Assembly: GCA_963970005.1 (NCBI GenBank) | Contig: CAXAMN010025694.1 | Coordinates: 192,642-256,641 of the forward strand | Length of the DNA: 64,000 bases | Reading direction: 5' to 3' | From: Durusdinium trenchii | Taxonomy: Eukaryota; Sar; Dinophyceae; Suessiales; Symbiodiniaceae | Part shown: in pieces, positions 12,111 to 24,779 of the stretch | Numbering within the stretch: position 1 is the first letter of the stretch | Layout: each line of letters opens with the position of its first letter | Made by a program: the position numbers and the translations under genes | Notes under the pieces: generated by a model | The model's database searches: none | What the model saw: only the letters and a program-made list of their open reading frames with translations | Told to the model about the DNA's origin: nothing

Positions 12111-12865
12111 GACTCTCTTTTCATTCGGTTGGATTCGGGGAGCATAGCTTTGCCTTTGAGGGGCAGTCTAGAGTCTAGGAAGTGTGCAGTGTACAGTGCT
12201 GACAGCCTGGAAGTTCTTGTTTGCCCAAAATGATCTTTGTTTAATTCAAGTCTCATTATCATGTTTTCATGACTTGCGACTTGCGACTTGCTAAGGTGGT
12301 GTTCTGCTAGAACATTCCACTGATTCCCCTGTCGGTAGGCTTTGCTCCGGTACCTGTGCTGGAGGCAACACGAGGGAGCAAACGATTCCCACCAGCACGA
12401 TTCCGGCCGAGTCGTTGCCCGGTAGTCCTATTCAGCTGTTTTGGCTCCGCCTCCTACCAGGTGTGTATCTCGATTGTGCCAGGAATGGACCGCCAAATAT
12501 GTGGGATGTTAGAACAGATAATGCGAGCCATGAAATGGTGGGGACCACCATTGAAGCATGTCTCAGCAACTTCTTGGCACTTGGGTCCCTTAAGTCCCCA
12601 AGATGTTCGATCGTAAGACCCCTTCGATCAAGCGTTTTTCTGGGCCCGGCTTGCTTTCTGGGGAACCTGCAGTATGCCACCCTCGTCACGGACTCAGCGT
12701 GGAGCCTTGACTGCGTCAAGAATGGGACTTGGAAGAATCCGTTCCATGCTGTCGAAAAGCAGAACCCACCACCTCCCCCCCTTCGACAAACACCAGTGGA
12801 CAAAAAAAATATATCGGGGCCAGTATGGGAATGGATTCTTCATCGGGGCCAGTTACATAATTGCA
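12111..12865. other. 3' flank without recognised gene
   Basis: Short conflicting frames only. A C-rich stretch near 12770 and A-runs are visible; no gene is supported. Confidence 0.4.
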
Positions 12866-12920
12866 AGAGAGAGAGAGAGAGAGAGATAGAGAGAGTGAGT
12901 GAGTGAGTGAGTGAGTAGGA
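12866..12920. repeat. (GA)n/(GTGA)n microsatellite
   Basis: GAGAGA followed by GTGA repeats. A (TC)n run at 13157-13175 and a TA/TG run at 13225-13262 follow nearby. Confidence 0.85.
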
Positions 12921-13228
12921 GGCATGAAACATTCCACTTGGAGCCGAAGCTTGCAGCTCATATGATTTGATATGCCTCGAGCAAAGGAACGAAGCGAAAG
13001 AGGACAAGGACATTGTGGGCATGTGTGCATCAAGCATGGACACGGATTCTGAACACAAAGACCGCCAGTAGAGGACTACCCTGGGCAGGGCACCACAGAA
13101 GGAGAAGAGAAAGAGAAAGAAAGTCCTGCTGGCCAATGCGAAGGCGCATTTTTTTATTCTCTCTCTCTCTCTCGCTCATTGGTTGAAGCTTCCCCGAAGT
13201 CTTCGATTCGTACATATAGTCTACATAT

Positions 13229-13260
<32 letters not shown>

Positions 13261-13262
13261 CA

Positions 13263-14110
13263 GCGTGCAGCGCCTAAAAGTGTCAACATATATTTACCAT
13301 TTCATCATTTCATTTCATCATATTTCTTCAAGCTCCAGCCTGCTCTCTGTGGTTTGGTATTTTGCCCGTGTCTCATATGCAAGGGCCGCTTTCGAAGGAA
13401 AACACCATGGCGTCCGACGTTTTCCCAGACTGCCCTGGCCTTGACGATTCTTCCTCTGTGACCAGGTGCTGAAAGCTCCCAAACTGGCCCTAAAGATCCG
13501 CCAGCCGCCGCTGGGAAGCAAAGGGCGGGTCCCGGAAGCATTGCCAGGCCCTCCGGAAGCACATCATGCATAAATAAATGTCCCAGACACACGCACAGAT
13601 ATAATCATACTAATATAAAACATAAATCCCTTCCATCTATCAAAAACACGGGCCTCTCCCCCTCATAAGTAAGGGCATGCATCGTTTTTTAATGGGGGGT
13701 CCCCCACATAGGCAGACTCGCAAAGATGGACACCTGGGAAGAGCTTCAAAACCCAACAGTTGCCCAGGCCACTTTAGAGAGACTCTATTGAACTCGTATC
13801 AAACATTGAAAAAACCTCCAGATCGAGGGTATTTTTTCCTTTTCCCTTTACACACCCTTGAGTTAAATAGATTCAACTAGTGATTCTTTGATATTCTTTG
13901 CTTGCAAACTTTATTTACATCAGACTAACAACTACAGATTTCGATACATGATGTCGCCGTGCCATGCGATTTGCGAGGCCTCGGTGGAAATCACGTTTGT
14001 GTGGCTCCGTGCCATTGGGGAAGAGTGCATGTGTAAATGCGGCGTGTCGCTAGTGAGGGGCACCATCGGTGGTGATTCTAGTGGGTGGGTACCTCATAAT
14101 AGTGTTTAAT
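13263..14110. other. Unassigned repeat-rich DNA
   Basis: Moderately A/T-rich sequence with short homopolymer runs (for example GGGGGG near 13695) and no recognisable coding exon. Confidence 0.4.
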
Positions 14111-14300
14111 CACGAAAGGTAGCCTGGTAAGGGCTAGCTTGAGTTTGCTTTGCGAAGCAACTGGGTAGCTTCAATAGCCTGCTCGGGAAAAAATACATCA
14201 ATTCTATTGACCCCCCTCCCATGTGATGAATAATTGCTTAATCAATTATTTTGGTGAACCCCCCCCTCGCCAGCACCACTAGCATCACTCAATCACTCAC
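14111..14300 (+). repeat. CACGAAAGGTAG repeat element, copy 1
   Basis: Begins TAATCACGAAAGGTAGCC, followed about 25 bases on by TTTGCTTTGCGAAGCAA, a perfect small hairpin, and about 95 bases on by a C-rich tract and CGCCAGCAC. The same order of parts recurs at 29311 and 32005. A further CACGAAAGGTAG lies at 14654-14665, preceded by GGGAAA. Confidence 0.7.
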
Positions 14301-16042
14301 CTACTCTCTGCAAAGCCGTGTGGACAAACCTCACCACACCACATGCTCTAAGCAACCTGTCCTTGCGACCCAGGTCACTCTTATGCGGAGCGCGTGCGTG
14401 ACGTACGACCGAATGTGGCACCTTACACACCACAGCTCTCACATACACCAGTATTGACAAGCCTCCACGTGTGCCACACCACACCATGTGTGTGTAGTCC
14501 CAAGCACCAATTCCACAAATAAACGCTACCTACCTAACTCAAACAAAAAGGAACATGTCGGGTTACCTTTGTTTTTACGTGACCGTCTTTCTATTCTGCT
14601 ACTAAGCCTCGGCCAAAGTCATGTTGGGGCGTGCTTTACTTGAGACAGGGAAACACGAAAGGTAGAGAGGTACCAGGAGTATAACAGAGGTATATAGTAT
14701 GAGTGTGGTGTGTGAAAAATGGGGCGTATGTCGGGGAGGAGGGGTTGCTACAACATCTGGTGTGGTGTGGCGCACGTGGAGGCTTGTCAATACTGGATAA
14801 TACTGGTGTATGTGAGAGCTGTGGTGCCAAGCTGTGCTGCGGAAGCGCCGTCGTATGTCACGTACGCGTTCCGCATAAGTGACCTGGCTCGCGGGGAGAG
14901 GTTGCTAGAGCATGCTGCACCATGCCACTTGTCTGAACAAAGCTGCAAAACGTCAATGAATATACACTTAAGGTGCACGTTACGTGAACGCCACTTTGCA
15001 GAGATACGTTTGGTGCGTGGCTTTTGGTGTGTGAAAGAAAGGGCGTATGTCGGAGAGGAGGGGTTGCTACAACATTCAGACACAAGGCTCCACAAAAAGG
15101 TGTTTATATAGAGTTTTGAACCCTGATCCATCATAACTTCCGGGCCTTGTGTGAACCTCTACAAAACGCCGCGAAGCGCAACGTGAGCAGCTCAGGTGGT
15201 TGGTGCGAACCTGAGCATGACAGTTTCCGAGTGTGCCTGCCAGCACTACCAGCGGATTGGATTCGGAGATGATGTTCCATCGAAAGTGGGTAAGCTTGAG
15301 AGACGGGTACGCCACAAACAACCAAGGACGTTTCGACACAAGGGATCAACTTCAGCGTAGCGGCTTCGTTCGGTGTTTCTGGAGTCTACTCGGGCCTTTC
15401 TCAGGAGAAGATACTTTCAAAGAAGAAAACTTGGGAGTTGAGGCACGGAGATCCTCTCGCAAAGCAACAGCTGGGCGTGCAGTAGAATAGGGAGACCACG
15501 CCCTGACGCCCCATGACGCCCCAAAAGCAGCTGTCCGAACATGAATGCACGAGGTGACATTTCATGGAGAGAGAGTCCAATGGGACACGGACAAGACACC
15601 GATCGAGCGTTTGGCCAGGTCGAGGCCGACAAACATCCGAGGTTGCATCGGTCTCATCCCAGTCTCCCTGGCGTTTATCGGTGAGGATTTGGTTTGTGCA
15701 GGCTTTTGTTCACATGACTGTGTGTGTGGGCGTTCTTTTTTCGACTTTTGCGGTGTTGGCAAGTGGGGGCCGTGGAGCTTTTGCTCAGCATCAAGGGCGT
15801 GGGGGTGCTGAGCAAGCGCTCCGTATGGCGGTCGTGGGCGTATGGAGAGCAGAAGTGCCCATCGTCAGTGCCTCGCCTCGGACGGGCATAGCCTCAGAAG
15901 GGCATATATGGATATGTGGGGACGGTGGGGAGGGCAAGGACTATATGCACTTCAAGTCACTGCACAAAGTCCTCCAATTCCAAGGTGATGTGCTGAGAAG
16001 CTCTGACTTGGCTGGCTCAAATGCCCCACGGTCGCAGCGCTT
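14300..16042. other. Repeat-rich intergenic DNA
   Basis: Contains a partial duplication: the stretch around 14700-14800 (GGGCGTATGTCGGGGAGGAGGGGTTGCTACAAC in overlapping form) is nearly repeated around 15038-15075. Open frames here conflict with one another. No gene was recognised before the PES-like start at 16043. The sequence GGCTGGCTCAAATG just before that start (about 16012-16025) weakly recalls the DinoSL 3' end. Confidence 0.45.
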
Positions 16043-19000
16043 GATGCCCTTAAAGCGTCAACTTGCCGCCACGGCCGCCACAGTTGCAGCACTCGCATGG
16101 CCAATGCGCAGCACTCGCCACGGTCGCAAGGCAGCGGGACGGCGGCGTTTGTACGCCAGCAGTTTAATAAGAACAGGCAACCCCGACAATACAGTTAATG
16201 CACGACAGTTTTAATTAGATGTTTTTGGAACCACTGCATACAACATTCAACATCCCAATGACCTACGCTGACTTCTCAGGTTCGACTCCAAGCTGCCGGA
16301 CTTGCAACTCCAGGACGGGCGGGGGAGATCGTGGCCAAAACCATGTGCTCCGACTGCATGCTACAGCCTACAGCATTGCACACATCAAAGAAAGCAAAGG
16401 AGGGGAACTGCAGCACCACACCTTTGGATCTTGGAATTTGGGAATTTTTTGGATGCTTTAAGGATTCAGGATGCTTTAAGGATGCTTTAAGGATGCTCGT
16501 CGCCCCCTGTTTCACCTGCTTTCTCGTTCGTCCAGAAGATCGTCGAGTTCCACAGGCACCGCTGATGCGGTCGGGCCGGTGCGCTTTGAGCTGGTTGGTG
16601 GGCCTGACGATGCCTCGGGAGATGTGCTTCTGTGACGTGACTCAACTCTAGGATCTGATGAGCACAAATAGATTGACACTAATGAGCTATGAGTCATACG
16701 TTCCAAGTCATTTGGGTCATTATTCTGATTGTCACGAGTCACGGGGTCTTTTTCAATCTTTTTCATACATCATGGTTGGCAGCACCTTGTCAGCCTTGTC
16801 ACTTGAGCTGCCCATGTTTCTTGCCTAGGTACTTGCCCGACATTGACTTTCAATCGTCGTCCATCCCAAGCTCCCAATACCCAAACTTGGTAGCTGCAGG
16901 CTTCGAGCTCGGGCCCCAGTCGTTTTGGTCCAGACACCAGTGACACTGCGCCTGGACGTCCCGAGCTTCGCTGGGTCCCTTTGTGAGTGAATTGCAGTCA
17001 GATTTGATGTGCAAGGCTTTGGAGCTGCTCCCTGGCGGAGGATGATGTGAAGACGGGCTTTGCAGAGCTCTTGCGTTCAATTGAGATGTGGTTGAGGAGG
17101 AAAGGTAGCCAGAGAGTTGTTCTGATTGGTGAGGGCTTTGGAGGCCTCCTGGCCTTGGCGCTGGCCTTCCGCACTGGCCGAAGCCTGAAGGGGTTGATGA
17201 TGGTCAACCCGGCAACAGGTTTGGTGCAGCAGCCTTGGAGACAGTTGCGCCCGGGTTTACCTGTGGTGCCATTGTCAGAGCTCCTGGCCCTGGCGCCTGA
17301 GACCGCGACGGTCTCTGAAGCCATCACTGGAACTTTGGGACTTCGTTCCGCCTCAGCGGCTGCTCGTGCTGGAACTCTCCAATTTCGCTTGAAGGCGTGG
17401 TTGCGTGATGGCTGGGAGCTGGTCTCTTCTGAGCTTCGCAGACCACCGGAGCGGAACCCCCTGCCCGCGACGGTACTGGCCTTCTCCGATGATGTACTGT
17501 TACCTTCCAAAGACGAAGGCAACATGTTGAAGCCCGCTCTCCAGGAGCGTTGCTTGATCAACAGGCTACAGGTGAAGGAACTGGAGAGCAAGAGCCACGA
17601 ACCTTTGGTGGGAGACATCGACTTAGTGGCCATCTTGAAGGAGTCTCCAATTTTCCAAGCACCAAAGGATCCAGTCTCAGACTTCAAGTTCCCCTCCATG
17701 GCCGAGCTAGAAGAAGGCTCGAAGGATGTTGAGCGTTTGGCATCTGTGGTCTCCCCGGTCTTTTGCAGCTTTAGCGCCGCTTCTCCATCGCAGAGAGTTT
17801 TTGGACTAGAGGGAGTCCCTACTCCAGCAGATGTGGGAGAGCGCCCTGCAACTTGGCATATATATATGGATCGGAGAAATCACGAAGACCCATGAAGACC
17901 TCCAATCAGCACAGATGACTTGCATGGATCCCAATTGGAGCAATCACATGTCTCACACCCGCACAACTCGCCATGAATGGCGGTAGATCAGCAGATCCGA
18001 TGCCAAGTCACAGATTCAGCTGTTTCTTCCATCTTGGCCGACCAAGGTGCTGCTGGTGGGCAATCATCAGCTGGCAGGAGCAGATCTGGGTCCCTTGTGC
18101 GAGAATTCCTGGTCGATCGGGGGGTTCTGACCCGTGGCCTCGCCTATCCTGGAGCCATGCGCACGCGGGAGGGTCAAGGCCCTCCTCAGTTCCAGCGCTT
18201 CGGCGCGGTGCCGGTTTCGCCTCGCAACATCTTCAAGCTCCTGCAGCAAGGCGCGGGACATGAAGGAATCAAACACCTTTAAACCAGATCTGGCTGTGAG
18301 GGGAGTGACGCCCACCGGCCTGTCATGACCCACACTCATGAAGACCTATTCAATAATCTATTCATGTGATTTTGAGACCCATGGCATTGGTTTTGCATTG
18401 CCCTTGCCTTGTTGATGCATTTGTTTATGTTTTGGCAGCGTCGTCAGAACTAGCCTTAATATACATAATAATAAGCATAGCTGAAGCGTGCTCTTCAGCC
18501 CAGTGCAGACCTTACGCTTCTCAAGCTTTGTATCCGAGTCCTCCTTGCGCTCACATGTTTGGAAGGTGGCTTCGAACCACCACCCCAGCTGAATAGATAA
18601 AAACCAAGATCACCAAGAGTGTAGTACCAGGACTGGCACTTACTGTATATAATTCTTTTGATTTTTGAGGTGACCAGAGCAAGTTGCTGGACCAAGTTGC
18701 TTTCATATCCACATGAAAGATCTGAGTACTCTCTTAAATTAGCTTGATATTTATGATATTTCTATATGTCACACCGGTACTCACTTACAGTGTTTGCGAG
18801 CTTTTCCCTCCACCTGACGGTTGCGTGACGGCACGCGGAAAACGCACCACGCGTGATCGCATGCGGAACACGCTGGGCTCTGGAGGTGAGATGGTGCTCC
18901 TTTTTCCCGGCGGCATCCGGGAGGCCTTGCACGGCCCCGGTGAGGAATACCAGCGACTGGTTGGTGCGTGTTTTTTCTTTTTTGTGGGGTGTGTATGGAA

Positions 19001-21469
19001 CGAGGGAGACCGCCCTGGCAACGACCCCGGACCCGCCTGAAAAAGGAAAAGATCTCCTCCAAGCTATATATTTGTTTTGGCGGCCTCCCTATAAAATACA
19101 CACTCATTTTCTTTGTGCAGTGGTTTCAGGGAGTAGATGGCACTGGCACCCTAAGATAACTTGCAGATGATGGGGGTACACATAAACCACCGAACTTGGG
19201 GATTGTGCCATCGACTCTCAATCCACTTTTTTTTTCAACCCTGTTTAGGAATGACGCCCCCAGTTGACGAATACTTTGTGCGAAAAAACGCATCATCCAC
19301 CTGGACCAGGCTGTTTTGGCCCAACAAGACGGACTTTGTCCGGGTTGCTGCACGCTTCAATGCCGTCGTGGTGCCATTTGGTGGGATTGGAGCGGATGAC
19401 AGCGCGCAGGTGGGAAAAACCGGGGCAATGCCCAGTGGGGTACGCATTGACATGTGGTGGGTGGACACAGAAGGACCCTGATTGACCAAACAAAGAGCAG
19501 AACAGACTATGAAGGAGGTCAACCTCCCAGGGATTAGAGGTCCGGGCTTTTGACCCACAGCCAGGGCATCGCTACAAGTAAAAAGGGCATTACTACTACT
19601 AGTAACAAGGGCATCGCTACTCGTAGCGTCTTGCTACTAGTAGTAATGCACTTCTTGTTACGAGTAGTGATGCCCTTGGTACGACTAGTGACCAAAAAAA
19701 AGAAAAACTTCAATCTGTTGGCAGCTTTAGCAGCTCACAGGTGCTCGCCAACCTGGGCGACCTGCGCCAGCAGGCCGAGAAGGTCGTACCCTGGATGGCG
19801 AGAAGTCAGAAGCGTTCGGGCGGGCTGATGCCTGTGTCCGAGTCGTTGGATTCCAAGCTGCAAAGGGTCATTCAGGCTCATGCAGGCTGTTGGAGTGCAA
19901 GCCTTTTGAGTTTGGGATTGCTTGGGCAAGTCGTGCCCCATAAGCGGAATTGTGTATTCATTGGGGCCTGCTAAGGCTTGCAACATGAGCCATGTGATTT
20001 TTGATGCAGCCGAGGAGGGTGGCCTGGGCTTCCCTCTCATTGCCCCAAAGGTAAGTTCATCACTCTTCGCGACCGAAAGCGAATCTGGCTTTGGAGATCG
20101 CTTCTATTTCAGCTCCTTGATGAGACCGAAACAGGAGATTTTTCATCTACCTTTTGGTGTGCCTGATGTGTTTGGGGGATCTGTAGGTGGAACCCACCTG
20201 TGCCATCCTACGGCATCAACGGTGGGGGCGTTCGGCTTTCGCTGTGCGCTCGGAGGCTTTGGGAAGCCCTTCGATCTTAAAGAGGTCAACCCCAAGGAGG
20301 GACGATGAAGGGAGATCACGACTCGGCTCCAACGGTTGGCTTGGAAGAGTAGATCTTGATTTCTGACATAGGAATCATAGGATGCGTCAATATTTGTATC
20401 GCTATATATTATATAACACATGGTATAGCTATCCAGATAAGCATCAAAAGGCTGATTTGATGCGGGTTCCACCACGCGCCGCATGCCACGTCTTCCGACC
20501 GGTCGACCGGTCCGGGTGAGTTGCGAGCGTCCGAGTGAAGCGCAGCTGACTATGCTGAGAACATGCCATAGGACCATGCTAAGACTATGATACTATGCAA
20601 GTAGTTATGTACGTTTACGCCATACAAGATTTCGAACAAGTGCTTTTTCTTTTTTTTGGGGTGGTTTTGTGTCCTATATAGCATGATGCTATGTTTGCAC
20701 CCATGGAGAGTTGGCTTCCAGGACAGGGATGCTTGTGCCCAAGTGTACAGCAACATTCGTGCAGCTGTGGAGCAGGACATGCTGGGGTGAACATGATTTT
20801 GGCATCACATTGCAATGGTAATTCACAGTTTAGCCGCACTGATTAGGTGTTGCTCTTACGCGTCCCGCTGATGCAAAGCAGACATGCAGAAATGCCCCTT
20901 GGCAGGAAATGGCCTGGCTGCAAAAGGCACGTGAGCAGGACCATGTAGCAACTCTATGTTGCAAACATGGCCACTCCAGTCATATCCAAGTATATCCAAG
21001 TATCATTGCACAGATTTCAAAAGTAACAGCATCAGGACACCTACCATGTCCACCCAACCTCCCAAACTGGCATTGCTTGGAGGATCCTTACCGGGACTTT
21101 GTCAAACGACAGCTTTATGAGCGAGTGGCTGCCTTGGAGGGGCCAGTGCGACGAATCCCAGACGGGCCACTGGAAGGCAGGGACTTTCCAGTGCAAGCGG
21201 CTTGCACACCTGCGGGGCTCACCTGCGGGGCTCCATGGTTTTGGGATGTTTTGGGTGTTCACTCAGATGAGTCACTGGGTGTACCAGGGTCTCATAAAGA
21301 GTCATGGTGAACACCCTGGCGTGCACGCCAGGGATGATCATGACACAGGGGACTCACTACTTGATGTGCAGGTGAGCTTGTGCAGAGCTACGCCAAGCGA
21401 GCACCGTCCTTCGACCTCAACCTGGTGCCACCCTTGACTGTGCGGCCTGAACCTGCGATTGAGCCATGA
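16043..21469 (+). CDS. Phytyl ester synthase / diacylglycerol acyltransferase-like protein (multi-exon)
   Basis: Plastid PES enzymes esterify phytol or diacylglycerol with fatty acids and combine an alpha/beta-hydrolase half with a DGAT2-like acyltransferase half. Exons seen in order: 16043-16160 (Ala/Arg-rich, transit-peptide-like N terminus); about 16520-16632; about 16831-16905 (LPDID...NLVAAGFEL); 17041-17850 (GEGFGG nucleophile-elbow-like motif, VNPATG, then VSDFKFPS and SPVFCSFS); 18020-18253 (VLLVGNHQLAGADLG, acyltransferase His box, then LTRGLAYPG, FGAVPVS, NIFKLL); 18885-18959 (LLFPGGIREALHGPGEEYQ); 19309-19409 (FWPNKTDFVRVAARF, VVPFGGIGADD); about 19738-19830; 20010-20050 (before GTAAGT); about 20085-20113; about 20255-20305 (FGKPFDLKEV); 20906-20935 (EMAWLQKAREQ); about 21060-21191 (LEDPYRDFVKRQLYERV); and 21372-21469 (ends SFDLN...EP, stop). 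The order matches plant PES proteins to the C terminus. The elbow reads GEGFGG, with glycine where serine would be nucleophile. A one-base frame break lies at 18095-18099. Exon borders are approximate. Confidence 0.75.
19564..19692. repeat. ACTAGTAACAAGGGCAT repeat, inverted copy
   Basis: Copies of GGGCATCGCTAC and ACTAGTAACAAGG are followed by their reverse complements (GTAGTGATGCCC, CTTGTTACGAGTAG), so the block can fold on itself. It lies within an intron of the PES-like gene. Confidence 0.75.
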
Positions 21470-24400
21470 ATTCTGGGCCTGCCGTCGGGAACGCTGTTGT
21501 AGCTTGAGTGACGCATGGGGATGCTTGTAGCAGTTGAAGTGCAACCATTTTCAGTGGCCGGGACGTGGCACAACTAGCCCCAAGGGATGAAGAGCAGCAA
21601 GCTGCTGGACTCGTGTTGTCAAATGAACAGTACTGAACTTCTCATGTTTTTTGCTTCTTTCGCTTCGCCTTGATGTGTGGTCTGGTTGCTGAAAGCGCAG
21701 ATTCCACTTGTGGGGCTAGCTGTGTGGTCTAGATCTTCCACCGGCCCTACTTTTCGTCACCCTACTTGTGGCCTACAAGTCGCTACCAGGGCTGTGAGTG
21801 GTCTGACGAACGTGGTCCAGTGTCTGGTCTAGTGCCATTTCCTGCTTGCCTTTGCACCAGTCACTGCCAGGTGAGCTCCAATAAAGTCGTGGCACGAGCT
21901 GAGCTCTCACGGTGCATTTACATGGGTCATTACATCAAAGGACGTCTCTTGGCCGCCCTTGGCCCCCCCAAAGCCGCTGGTTTTTCGGGTGCCCAAATCT
22001 CGGTCTCAAAGAGGTAGGCATCCTGGAGTCGCCATTGCCGGTTGCGCTAAGGATGGCGCATGACCAGCGCAGTTCCCAAAAGAACTCTGAAGGGCTCAGA
22101 GTCGAAGCATCAATGTCAGGGACTTATTTCTGCTGGCGTCTGGACTTCTGCGTCCTTTAACTTTGGCTATTTTTGGCTAGACTCCAGCGAAGTAGAAGAT
22201 CCCCCCATGTTTACAAGGAGATACCATGTATTGTGTGGTGGGTGCACCGCGAGTGGACTGCGGTGCACCAGACCTGCTGCTATGTTGGTACTTCGTTCCG
22301 AGCATCCTCCTTGGAATGGTTACAATTCGCCCAAAAGCCTTACAGGAGACATCCGAAGCAGTTTTTTTTCCGAACTGCCCACTGAGTGGGTGTGGAGCTT
22401 TTGACCAATCGGACGACGAACATCCCGGGGCTTTGATGCGAAACCGCTGACATCTCCCGCCCAGGTACGGCGAAAGATGTCAACAAAATTGGCTACACGC
22501 GGTGCGAGACTTGGATATCTTGGATGGTCGACAGTGTTTGAAAGGAAAAAGGAGGCCAAGTAGGAAGGAACTGCAGGAAGGTACTGGTAGAGAACACCCA
22601 CACAGCCCTTCAAACATGCACAGATAGATGATGATAAGATGTATGTGCCATTCTTGCCAGTTTGTCCGCAGGCTTTATGCTTGGGTTTTACGGAATGTGG
22701 TCGCGTGCTTGGTTGGCTGCGAGCCCGACAAATCCGGTTCTTGAAGAGCTTTGTCAGAACAAATGCCTGACAAATCATTGGATTGTTTCCATTTTGGTGG
22801 CATGGCAGATGAGACTAACTGCTCTTTCTCTCACTTGCAGGTAGTTCAGAACAGATTCTTTTTAGTTGTTTGATGTTGTTTGATTATTTTGATGCACGTA
22901 GGTCCGTACTGCTCAATACAACAGTACTGTAGGTCTGTACGATTCCATAGGTGCTGCTCCTGCGCAATGAGGCAACCCTGTTCTGTTTGTCAAGCGGATC
23001 CACTCACTTTTTGCTGGTGTCATGTCGCTTGTATGGTAAGATCGCACGTCAACTATCGGGTTCTGAATACATTGCGAAGGCCCCCTTCAAGAAGATACAT
23101 GATAAACATGATATAAAATGCATTGTCGAAGAAATAGGGAACTTATATAATACTTTTGAAAAGGGGAACCTGTATTTATCTTTGTGTTATTTTGTTGTAG
23201 TTGTCGTGTGCATTGAAAACATACTTGCCTCTCACAGCCAGGACCACCCACATTGCACACCACGGCTTCGCAGCTGAGGTAAAATACAAAAGGCCGCGAG
23301 AAATAACGCCAAGGATTGGCCACAGCCTCAACAGCCCCAGTGACATGAGGAAACAGACATAAGAATGGATGGAATAGAAGACAACAATCATATCTTTGGT
23401 CACCTTTGATAAGGCCTCCCTTGAGGGGGCCTTGTTGAAGGGGTCCAAACAAAATTTGGTGTTTCTTTCTTATCCTTTCACACCAGCAATTTGACAATTC
23501 CTCACATCAATGACATGCGCCACCGTCTTTTTTCATGTCGCCAGCGGTGGGTCCCTGGGTGGAGTCGTCGAGAGTTTCACACCGTGGTTCTGCGGGCGAG
23601 CTCGTTCGTCCGAGGATGCGTGGTGTGGACCAAGATCAGTCCTTAAGGTGCCCAGTCCCAGGCAGCATTGAAGGCGTTCAGTGCCTGCGACCTGGGTCGC
23701 ACGGCTCCGCCAGCCTCAACGGCCGAGGCGGAGCAGCTTGGCCGAGCTCCGTGTGATGGGGGTCTGTGATGCTGAGTGACCCCGCGTCCATCACCGGAAG
23801 CCAATGAATTGGCTGCACCAATGAATTGGCAGGCGCCGCTAGGTGAGCATTGATCAATTCAGCTGGAATCCATACTATATAGCTGCGTTCTCTGAGCATT
23901 TGCGCAATCAGGGTGTGAGATCTGCAAGCCAGGGTGATGTTGGTGAATCATACCAGGTTGACGACCAAGTGCAGTGCCGTTGTTTCTCTAGAAAAAGAAG
24001 ATGAGTGAGGCAATAGACATGTGACTCATGGGGCAGATGGACATCCAATGCACGTTGTTTTCCCACTCGCAGCTGCTGTACTGATTGCATGCTGCCGAAC
24101 AAAGCGTGCACAGCAGTCACTCAGAACTTACTTTCTTGCTATGTCTCAGGTCATGGGACCTGCACAATTGGCAAGATTCATGTGATTTAACGTGAGCACG
24201 AGCTATTTTGTCTGCAATCATTTGGCACAGGCCTGTGTGGTAGAGTTCTTGGCATGACCTTCAGAACATCCAGAGGATTACTGGAACTTCCTTAAGCCGA
24301 AAGGCCCCCGCATCGATGTTTTTGCTGTTTGCAACCAAACTTTGCGCATCGCGACACGCGCGATGTCTTCGCCCACTCAGCGAACTCACCAAGAATTCAG

Positions 24401-24779
24401 CTTCTTCTTGCACCCCTATTTTGTCCTTCTATGATCTTCTATATTGGCCATCCAGATAATATATATATATATATAGATGGTCAGCACACCCTTTTCTGCC
24501 GTTTTGTCGAAGTCCCAGGCACAAGTCAAAGCCATTATTGCAGCATACTTCTTGTCAAACAACCTGTTCTCATGTTCTCCGCCCATGGCTATCTGGCGTT
24601 GTTCCCTTTCACACACGCCTTCGCAGCAAGCTGCCTGGAGCCATATCTGCGAAAGTGTGGAGGTTAGTGGGTCAAAGGAAATCTAGTTGTGCAGCGGATG
24701 CCGCAGAATGCTTATTCATTCATGTCCCCAGTCTAGAAATCATGGGCTCGAAGTTGTTTTGATGTGTCTTCAACTGCTG
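21470..24779 (+). other. Unassigned stretch with possible orphan exons
   Basis: Two pieces look coding on the plus strand: about 21960-22120 (LGLKEVGILESPLPVALRMA followed by a Ser/Gln-rich tail) and about 23650-23760 (AALKAFSACDLGRTAPPAST). Neither matches a family I know, and they are separated by 1.5 kb. The rest, including an A/T-rich part near 23100-23200, shows no gene. Confidence 0.3.

Noticed and set aside
15564..16042. N-terminal extension of the PES-like gene to 15564
   Set aside because: The upstream part has no coding character; the ATG at 16043 begins a stretch typical of a plastid-targeting leader.
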